Shown in pieces: positions 47,921 through 53,217 of a DNA stretch of 53,217 bases. Origin of the DNA: Enterobacter sp. R1(2018). GTDB lineage: Bacteria > Pseudomonadota > Gammaproteobacteria > Enterobacterales > Enterobacteriaceae. The notes under the pieces were generated by a model. The model saw nothing but the letters and a program-made list of their open reading frames with translations, had not been told where the DNA came from and did no database searches. Positions within the stretch are counted from its first letter, which is position 1. Each line of letters opens with the position of its first letter. A program made the position numbers and the translations under genes. The stretch lies in NCBI RefSeq assembly GCF_003628475.1, contig NZ_RCAA01000030.1, forward strand, positions 28,108 through 81,324, in the 5' to 3' direction.

Positions 47921-49563
47921 GATAATTTCTCCAGCATTTGCGAATTACTGGCACCGGGCGGCACCAACGGCCAGACGTTTTCGTACTCATCGATTGAGAC
48001 GTGCAGCATGTACGGACCTTCGCTGTTTAACAGCGCGTCGATGGCGTCTTCAACCTGGTCTTTACGGGTGATGTGCTGACCAGGGATGCCGAAGGCGCTG
48101 GCCAGCATGAGGAAATCGGGGTTATCGGAGAGATTGGTTTCGCTGTATCGCTCTGAGAAGAACATTTGCTGCCACTGTCGAACCATCCCTAAACGCTGGT
48201 TATCCAGTAAAACGATTTTCAGCGGCAGCCGTTTTCGTTTTACCGTGCCCAGCTCCTGCACGTTCATCATGAAGGAGCCGTCACCCGAGATACAGATAAC
48301 CGTGTCATTCGGTCGGGCAACCTGAGCGCCAACCGCGGCCGGTAAGCCAAAGCCCATAGTGCCCAGGCCGCTGGAAGTGATGAAGTTTTCCGGGCGCGTG
48401 AAAGACATATGCTGAGCTGTCCACATCTGATGCTGGCCCACATCGGTAGTAACCACGCAGTTGTCCGGCTTGCGGTCGGAAAGCTGTTTCAGCAACAAGG
48501 GCGCGAATATCGCTTCGCCTGGATAATCGTAACGCCATGGGTTTTCATCGCGTAAGTTAACCACTTTCTGCTGCCAATCCGCGATGTCCAGAGGTTGCTG
48601 CAAAGCCTGCAGAAGCTGTGTCAAATCGCCCTGCAACCCCACATGCGCCTCGCGTAATTTGCCGAGTTCAGCCGGGTCGATATCCATATGGATAACCCTG
48701 GCATACGGGGCAAAGGTGTTGAGCTTACCGGTTACACGGTCGTCAAAACGGGCGCCAACGGCAATCAGCAAATCACATTCCTGCACCGCGAGGTTGGCCG
48801 CTTTAGTGCCATGCATACCTAACATGCCGGTATAAAACGGGTGATCCGCAGGCACCGCGCCCAGCCCTTTTAACGTCACGGCAGAAGGCATATTAGTTAC
48901 GGCAATGAATTCACGCAGCGCAGGGACGGCCTGTGCCATACCCACTCCACCACCGATATACAGCATTGGTTTACGCGCGCTTTCCAGCATCTCACGCGCC
49001 TGCTGTAGTTCCACATGCGGCATGTCGAAATCATCTTCAACGGTCGATAGCCACGGCTCAGGATCCCCCTGTGCCAGCTGAATGTCTTTAGGGATATCAA
49101 CCAGAACCGGACCGGGACGGCCAGAGTTTGCTACCGCGAAGGCTTCAGCAAGGATGCGGGGTAACTCTTCAAAAGACTCGACAAGGAAACTGTGTTTGGT
49201 GCAGGCCAAAGAGAGGCCTAAAACATCTACTTCCTGAAAAGCATCGGTGCCGATAAAGGGAGCGGCAACCTGGCCGGTGATAGCAACAATGGGAACGGAA
49301 TCTAACAGCGCATCGGCGAGGCCGGTGATGAGGTTAGTGGCGCCGGGGCCTGAAGTCGCAATGCAAACGCCTGTTTTTCCAGTAGAACGAGCATAGCCGA
49401 TAGCTGCCATTGCCGCGCCCTGCTCGTGGCGGCAGAGTAAGTGCTCCACGCCGCCGTCATACAAAGCATCGTAGACAGGCATTATCGCGCCACCCGGATA
49501 ACCGAAAACTGTCTCTACACCCTGCGCTCGCAAAGCATGTACCACCCACTGTGCACCATTCAT
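47917..49563 (-). CDS. ilvG: Acetolactate synthase II large subunit (intact)
   Basis: IlvG condenses pyruvate with pyruvate or 2-oxobutanoate; it needs thiamine diphosphate, Mg2+ and FAD. The 548-residue chain is uninterrupted, unlike E. coli K-12, where ilvG has a frameshift. The catalytic Glu (about 47) is in CRHEQGAA, the FAD region in the middle, and the ThDP motif GDGSFMMN...N (about 428-455) at the C-terminal side. GGGGAAC precedes the ATG. Intact IlvGM predicts growth in the presence of valine. Confidence 0.97.
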   Translation of the reverse strand: MNGAQWVVHALRAQGVETVFGYPGGAIMPVYDALYDGGVEHLLCRHEQGAAMAAIGYARSTGKTGVCIATSGPGATNLITGLADALLDSVPIVAITGQVAAPFIGTDAFQEVDVLGLSLACTKHSFLVESFEELPRILAEAFAVANSGRPGPVLVDIPKDIQLAQGDPEPWLSTVEDDFDMPHVELQQAREMLESARKPMLYIGGGVGMAQAVPALREFIAVTNMPSAVTLKGLGAVPADHPFYTGMLGMHGTKAANLAVQECDLLIAVGARFDDRVTGKLNTFAPYARVIHMDIDPAELGKLREAHVGLQGDLTQLLQALQQPLDIADWQQKVVNLRDENPWRYDYPGEAIFAPLLLKQLSDRKPDNCVVTTDVGQHQMWTAQHMSFTRPENFITSSGLGTMGFGLPAAVGAQVARPNDTVICISGDGSFMMNVQELGTVKRKRLPLKIVLLDNQRLGMVRQWQQMFFSERYSETNLSDNPDFLMLASAFGIPGQHITRKDQVEDAIDALLNSEGPYMLHVSIDEYENVWPLVPPGASNSQMLEKLS

Positions 49564-49565
49564 AG

Positions 49566-49616
49566 TTAGTTCCCCGTCTCATTACCGGAGAAACAGCATT
49601 TTATTCTGCAACTCAT
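49566..49616 (-). CDS. ilvX: Small peptide IlvX
   Basis: Between the ilv attenuator and ilvG the minus strand encodes [16 protein letters not shown] (16 residues, ATG 49616). This has the length, position and about half the residues of E. coli IlvX, including K-CFS and the terminal TGN. GGGGAAC lies upstream, and the stop TAA is two bases before the ilvG ATG, so it may couple translation to ilvG. Its own function is not known. Confidence 0.7.
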   Translation of the reverse strand: MSCRIKCCFSGNETGN

Positions 49617-49649
49617 CATCTGTTCCCCACTTGAATTTCTTTGCCCAAC

Positions 49650-49681
49650 AAAAAACCCCCGGACCTTTCGGTGCGGGGGTT
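49650..49681 (-). terminator. ilv attenuator terminator
   Basis: The minus strand forms AACCCCCGCACC-GAAA-GGTCCGGGGGTT followed by T6. It lies 22 bases past the ilvL stop and is the leader terminator that is avoided when ribosomes stall in ilvL. Confidence 0.93.
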
Positions 49682-49703
49682 CTTTTCGATTCAGGCTTGA
49701 TTT

Positions 49704-49802
49704 TTAAGCCTTTCTTTCTCCAAGTGCAGCCCCGCACGATGGGATAATAATCACCACCACGCTAATCACGACCAGGCTAATCACTCGTAGAAGGGCTTTC
49801 AT
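49704..49802 (-). CDS. ilvL: ilvGMEDA leader peptide IlvL
   Basis: A 32-residue leader peptide starting MKALLRVISLVVISVVVIII and ending GERKA. It has clusters of Leu, Val and Ile codons, so translation senses all three aminoacyl-tRNAs. Shortage of any of them stalls ribosomes, allows an antiterminator to form and lets RNA polymerase pass the attenuator at 49650-49681. Very close to the E. coli peptide. Confidence 0.96.
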   Translation of the reverse strand: MKALLRVISLVVISVVVIIIPSCGAALGERKA

Positions 49803-49844
49803 TTTCTGTATGTTCTAACGTCTAGTTCGAAGTAATGCCTACAG

Positions 49845-49873
49845 AGTTATCACAGAGAGCGGTAAAAGCACAA
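49845..49873 (-). promoter_or_regulatory. Probable ilvL promoter
   Basis: TTGTGC (49873-49868), a 16- or 17-base gap and GATAAC/ATAACT (49851-49845), with TGTG ahead of the -10. It is followed by the GCATTACTTCGAAC segment also present downstream of the main E. coli ilv promoter. Confidence 0.6.
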
Positions 49874-50155
49874 GATTTTTTTATGACGCTGTTAACACCG
49901 TCAAAAGCGAAAAATTCAAAAAGCATTTATTTTCAGTAAATAAGGCAACAATGAAAAAATTTCACTGTCGGCATGTTTCTGCACTTTTTATTCACTCCCT
50001 AACAAAAATTTATTCTTCTGAGAGAAGGGTTGCAGATTTCAATGCAATGATGAAAGGATGCGAGAAAGCCTGGAAAGCGTCTCGATAAGCATAATTCTTC
50101 CTCTTAATCCTCTCTCAGCCAGATGGCAATATCGCTCAACATCTAAGGAGAGAAT
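49874..50155. other. ilvL-yifB intergenic region
   Basis: About 280 AT-rich bases between divergent ilvL and yifB. In E. coli the upstream side of the ilv promoter is an AT-rich regulatory stretch with IHF binding; here there are A/T tracts at 49876-49960 but I could not assign a definite IHF site. A Shine-Dalgarno AAGGAGAG precedes yifB. No gene is seen. Confidence 0.5.
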
Positions 50156-51676
50156 ATGTCATTGGCAGTTATTAACACCAGGGCGGCTTTAGGTATTGCT
50201 GCTCCTCTGGTCACCGTTGAGGTACATCTTAGTCAGGGATTGCCGGGATTAACGCTCGTCGGTTTACCGGAGACAACCGTCAGGGAGGCCAGGGATCGAG
50301 TACGTAGCGCAATTATCAATAGCGGCTATGCGTTTCCTGCCAAAAAAATCACCATCAATCTTGCGCCAGCAGACCTTCCGAAAGAAGGCGGAAGATACGA
50401 TCTTCCTATCGCATTAGCCCTGCTCGCGGCCTCTGAGCAGCTCTCAGTAGATAAACTGGATCGATATGAGTTTGTGGGGGAGCTGGCGCTTACAGGCGCT
50501 TTACGCGGCGTTCCGGGCGCGATTTCATCAGCGATGGAAGCGCTGAAAGCAGGCAGGAATATTATTGCGGCGGAAGAAAACGCCGGCGAGCTTGGCTTAA
50601 TCAAACAACAAGGCTGCCTTATCGCAAATCACCTCATCCAGGTATGCGCGTTTCTGGAAAATAAAGGCGAGCTTTTTGCACCTGAAATGCAGCAGGAATG
50701 GCAGGCTGAAAACAAGCAGGATCTCAATGAGATCATTGGACAGTCGCAGGGTAAACGCGCATTAGAGATCGCAGCCGCTGGCGGGCACAATTTATTACTC
50801 ATTGGCCCGCCGGGCACAGGCAAAACGATGTTGGCCAGCCGCCTGACTACGCTTCTGCCTCCCTTAAATGACGCTGAAGCGCTCGATAGCGCGGCCATTC
50901 TCAGCCTAACCAATCCCCACGATTTATGTAAAAAATGGCGTCAGCGCCCGTTCAGGGCACCACATCATAGCGCTTCGCTGACGGCATTGGTTGGCGGCGG
51001 TGGCATTCCCCGGCCGGGTGAAATATCCCTGGCCCATAATGGCGTACTGTTTCTGGATGAGCTGCCCGAGTTTGAACGGCGTGTGCTGGATGCGCTGCGT
51101 GAGCCTATAGAATCAGGAGAGATTCATATCTCGCGCGCGCGGGCCAAAATTACCTATCCCGCGCGCTTTCAACTGTTGGCAGCAATGAACCCCAGCCCAA
51201 CCGGCCATTATCAGGGCAAGCACAACCGCTGTACGCCAGAACAAACGCTGCGCTATCTGAGCCGCCTGTCAGGACCTTTTCTGGATCGCTTTGACCTGTC
51301 GGTTGAAATCCCTCTACCGCCGTCAGGCGTGCTCAGCAAGCCCGTTCAGCGGAGCGAAAGCAGCGCGGATATCAGGACGCGGGTCTTACAAACTCAGCGA
51401 CGACAATATTTACGTCAGGATAAGCTTAATGCGAGGCTGGATAACCATGAAATCCGCAAGTATTGTGCGATTGAGCAAGCGGATGCGATATGGCTGGAAG
51501 AGACGCTAGTCAACCTGGGATTATCCATACGGGCGTGGCAAAGATTATTGAAAGTCGCCCGGACAATTGCTGATATGCAACAACATGAAAAAATCGGACG
51601 TGAACATCTAATGGAAGCGTTAAGTTATCGTGCGATAGACCGTCTGCTGGTCCATCTACAGCAATTAGCAGGATAA
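50156..51676 (+). CDS. yifB: AAA+ Mg-chelatase-like protein YifB (ComM family)
   Basis: YifB/ComM is a hexameric helicase that promotes branch migration during natural transformation in naturally competent species; its role in enterobacteria is unclear. The 506-residue product has an N-terminal Lon-protease-like fold domain (about 1-170), Walker A GPPGTGKT (217-224), Walker B VLFLDELPEF, and a C-terminal Mg_chelatase_C segment. Length matches E. coli. It has a strong Shine-Dalgarno and converges with maoP. Confidence 0.95.
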   Translation: MSLAVINTRAALGIAAPLVTVEVHLSQGLPGLTLVGLPETTVREARDRVRSAIINSGYAFPAKKITINLAPADLPKEGGRYDLPIALALLAASEQLSVDKLDRYEFVGELALTGALRGVPGAISSAMEALKAGRNIIAAEENAGELGLIKQQGCLIANHLIQVCAFLENKGELFAPEMQQEWQAENKQDLNEIIGQSQGKRALEIAAAGGHNLLLIGPPGTGKTMLASRLTTLLPPLNDAEALDSAAILSLTNPHDLCKKWRQRPFRAPHHSASLTALVGGGGIPRPGEISLAHNGVLFLDELPEFERRVLDALREPIESGEIHISRARAKITYPARFQLLAAMNPSPTGHYQGKHNRCTPEQTLRYLSRLSGPFLDRFDLSVEIPLPPSGVLSKPVQRSESSADIRTRVLQTQRRQYLRQDKLNARLDNHEIRKYCAIEQADAIWLEETLVNLGLSIRAWQRLLKVARTIADMQQHEKIGREHLMEALSYRAIDRLLVHLQQLAG

Positions 51677-51701
51677 AAAAATGGGGCCGGAGCCCCATTT
51701 T
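51675..51701. terminator. Bidirectional terminator between yifB and maoP
   Basis: ATGGGGC (51681-51687), loop CGGA, GCCCCAT (51692-51698), flanked by A7 on the left and TTT on the right. Confidence 0.85.
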
Positions 51702-51702
51702 A

Positions 51703-52041
51703 TCAGTCATCGCTGTCGGTAAAGTCTTCTACCGTATCCATCTGCGGTTTACCACCGGAGAGGGTATGGAAGCGCTTAGGACGCTTGATACGCGTCATGT
51801 ACTTGCTCCATACGCGCTCGGCTTCGGTGACCGGCTCACGCTCGCCACGGCATACCGCCACAAACAGCACTTCTTCTTCAGTTCCAGGTTCACGCTTACC
51901 GAGATCCAGCTCATTGAACGCAAAACCATGACGTTCCAGTAACTGTGCCTCTTTAATGGTGAAATCACCATGGCGAGCGAACCCGCGCGGATAATGTTTA
52001 TTGTCGAAAAACCGATTAGTCGTCGTAAAGCTTTCCGCCAT
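51703..52041 (-). CDS. maoP: Macrodomain Ori organisation protein MaoP
   Basis: MaoP (YifE, DUF413) with the nearby site maoS limits contacts of the Ori macrodomain in E. coli. The 112-residue product is highly conserved ([42 protein letters not shown]) and ends in an acidic tail DFTDSDD. The mechanism is not known. It is divergent from hdfR; the maoS site should lie near this promoter, but I cannot identify it by eye. Confidence 0.94.
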   Translation of the reverse strand: MAESFTTTNRFFDNKHYPRGFARHGDFTIKEAQLLERHGFAFNELDLGKREPGTEEEVLFVAVCRGEREPVTEAERVWSKYMTRIKRPKRFHTLSGGKPQMDTVEDFTDSDD

Positions 52042-52086
52042 CCTACACGCTCCTAATTCTCTTGGCCGAGCTATTTATGGCGCGGA

Positions 52087-52129
52087 GTATTAGTTACGCT
52101 TGACAGAGCGTCAAACAAAACATTTAAAT
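52087..52129. promoter_or_regulatory. Back-to-back maoP and hdfR promoters sharing a palindrome
   Basis: The 15-base palindrome TTGAC-AGAGC-GTCAA (52100-52114) carries a -35 on each strand. Minus: TTGACG (52114-52109), 16 bases, TAATAC (52092-52087) for maoP. Plus: TTGACA (52100-52105), 17-18 bases, TTTAAA/TTAAAT (52123-52129) for hdfR. RNA polymerase could probably use only one at a time. Confidence 0.6.
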
Positions 52130-52160
52130 CATAACGACAAATTTTTTTTGGGAGCAGGCT

Positions 52161-52985
52161 GTGGATACCGAATTACTAAAAACCTTTTTAGAAGTAAGCA
52201 GGACCCGCCATTTTGGACGGGCGGCGGAAGCGCTTTATTTAACTCAATCTGCCGTTAGTTTTCGTATTCGTCAGCTAGAGAACCAGCTGGGTGTAAACCT
52301 TTTTACCAGGCATCGTAATAACATACGGCTTACTACCGCCGGTGAGCGCCTGCTTCCCTATGCGGAAAATCTGATGAGCATTTGGCTTGCAGCCAAGAAA
52401 GAAGTATCCCATACGTCGCAGCATAACCAGTTAACCATCGGCGCAAGCGCTTCACTATGGGAATGCATGCTTTCAGAATGGCTAATCACGCTGTATCAAC
52501 ACCATAGCGGTCTGCAATTTGAAGCGCGTATTGCGCAACGTCAGTCATTAGTAAAACAGCTGCACGAACGTCAGCTGGACTTATTGATTACCACTGAAGC
52601 ACCTAAGATGGATGAATTCTCAAGCCAGCTACTTGGACATTTCAATCTGGCGCTCTTTGCGCCATCACAGCGAAATAGCGCAGAAGATCTGACCTATCTG
52701 CGGCTGGAATGGGGCCCGGACTTCCAGCAACATGAGGCCGGGTTGATCAGTAACGATGATATTCCCGTTTTAACAACCAGCTCGGCGCAGATAGCCAGTA
52801 AGCTGCTTCAGGAACTTAACGGATACACATTTTTGCCCGCTGAGTGGGCGAAGCAACAGGAAGGATTAAGCCAGCTTGCAGAGTCAAAAATAATCTCGCG
52901 TCCTCTGTATGCAATCTGGCTACAGAACAGTGATAAGCAAAGTACGATCAAAGAGTTATTAAAGACAGTATTAATAGCGCAGTAA
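52161..52985 (+). CDS. hdfR: LysR-type regulator HdfR
   Basis: HdfR is an H-NS-dependent repressor of flhDC and activator of gltBD in E. coli. The 274-residue product has a strongly conserved HTH (1-60, ending [13 protein letters not shown]) and a more divergent effector domain; the C-terminus is about five residues shorter than E. coli. The start is GTG 52161 after GGGAG. It converges on the rrn-distal tRNA genes. Confidence 0.94.
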   Translation: MDTELLKTFLEVSRTRHFGRAAEALYLTQSAVSFRIRQLENQLGVNLFTRHRNNIRLTTAGERLLPYAENLMSIWLAAKKEVSHTSQHNQLTIGASASLWECMLSEWLITLYQHHSGLQFEARIAQRQSLVKQLHERQLDLLITTEAPKMDEFSSQLLGHFNLALFAPSQRNSAEDLTYLRLEWGPDFQQHEAGLISNDDIPVLTTSSAQIASKLLQELNGYTFLPAEWAKQQEGLSQLAESKIISRPLYAIWLQNSDKQSTIKELLKTVLIAQ

Positions 52986-53030
52986 TGCGCTTTTGAAGAT
53001 AACGGCAGAGGATTTAGAGGAATTTCAGGC

Positions 53031-53060
53031 AAAAAAAATCCTTTGCCGAAGCAAAGGATC
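53031..53060 (-). terminator. rrn operon terminator after trpT
   Basis: Minus-strand ATCCTTTGC, a TTCG loop and GCAAAGGAT followed by T8. The UUCG tetraloop and long T-run make a strong intrinsic terminator, expected at the end of an rRNA operon. Confidence 0.92.
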
Positions 53061-53066
53061 ATTATA

Positions 53067-53142
53067 TGGCAGGGGCGGAGAGACTCGAACTCGCGACACC
53101 CGGTTTTGGAGACCGGTGCTCTACCAACTGAGCTACGCCCCT
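53067..53142 (-). tRNA. trpT: tRNA-Trp (CCA)
   Basis: A 76-base tRNA on the minus strand, start AGGGGCGTAGCTCAGTTGG, anticodon CCA in the loop TCTCCAAAA, encoded CCA. In E. coli trpT is the last gene of rrnC, next to hdfR, as here. Confidence 0.97.
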
Positions 53143-53194
53143 AAATAACGCTTATTATTAAGCCCGCTGGTTAGCAGGCTCAATTTTTTATAAG

Positions 53195-53217
53195 TGGCGG
53201 AACGGACGGGACTCGAA
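53195..53217 (-). tRNA. aspT: tRNA-Asp, 3' end only (cut by window edge)
   Basis: The last 23 bases of the window are the complement of TTCGAGTCCCGTCCGTTCCG plus CCA, the T-arm and acceptor end of tRNA-Asp. The 5' part is outside the window. This fits the aspT-trpT pair at the distal end of rrnC. Confidence 0.88.

Noticed and set aside
52187-52260. LysR regulators as part of an unknown accessory system
   Set aside because: Both LysR-type genes here are recognisable core genes, ilvY and hdfR, in their usual positions.

Overview
The window is a conserved core segment of an enterobacterial chromosome (family Enterobacteriaceae). Nearly every gene matches, in sequence and order, the Escherichia coli rhtC-recQ-pldA ... 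hdfR-rrnC interval. It is not E. coli itself: aslA/aslB are absent beside hemY, yigE and yigF/yigG are absent around corA, ilvG is intact, and protein divergence is moderate. The genus is probably near Klebsiella, Enterobacter or Cedecea, but sequence reading alone does not settle it.

Layout. 1-8.5 kb: rhtC (partial), recQ, pldA, yigI, rarD, and corA with a short leader ORF. 6.3-12 kb: the lptM-dapF-yigA-xerC-yigB-uvrD cluster on the minus strand, with an SOS-type promoter before uvrD. 12-19.3 kb: cyaY convergent with cyaA (TTG start, CRP site), and divergent hemCDXY. 19.3-20.7 kb: the sRNA gene glmZ with sigma54/GlrR-type signals, an unusual structured repeat region, and the argX-hisR-leuT-proM tRNA operon. 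20.7-33.2 kb: yifK and the enterobacterial common antigen (ECA) operon wecA-wzzE-wecBC-wecDE-wzxE-wecF-wzyE-wecG. 33.4-40.7 kb: rho with its leader, trxA, rhlB, gppA, rep, ppiC. 40.7-49.9 kb: ilvC, ilvY and the ilvLXGMEDA attenuated operon. 50-53.2 kb: yifB, maoP, hdfR, then trpT and partial aspT, the distal tRNAs of an rrn operon.

How the genes work together. The wec block makes the UDP-ManNAcA and TDP-Fuc4NAc precursors, assembles the ECA trisaccharide on undecaprenyl phosphate, flips it and polymerises it. The ilv block makes isoleucine, leucine and valine, with IlvY activating ilvC. hemC and hemD make uroporphyrinogen III.

Departures from the expected picture: (1) wzyE carries a one-base frameshift; (2) ilvE carries a one-base frameshift; (3) rffG and rffH are missing between wecC and wecD; (4) the rho leader region has lost an uninterrupted rhoL and instead holds a 64-codon frame ending in an ATGA overlap with rho; (5) a good intrinsic terminator lies inside the wec operon between wzzE and wecB; (6) a multi-helix element built partly from a copy of the proM 3' end lies beyond the tRNA terminator. 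I found no prophage, insertion sequence, CRISPR array, toxin-antitoxin pair or defence island. Comparisons with E. coli are from memory of that genome, not from a search.
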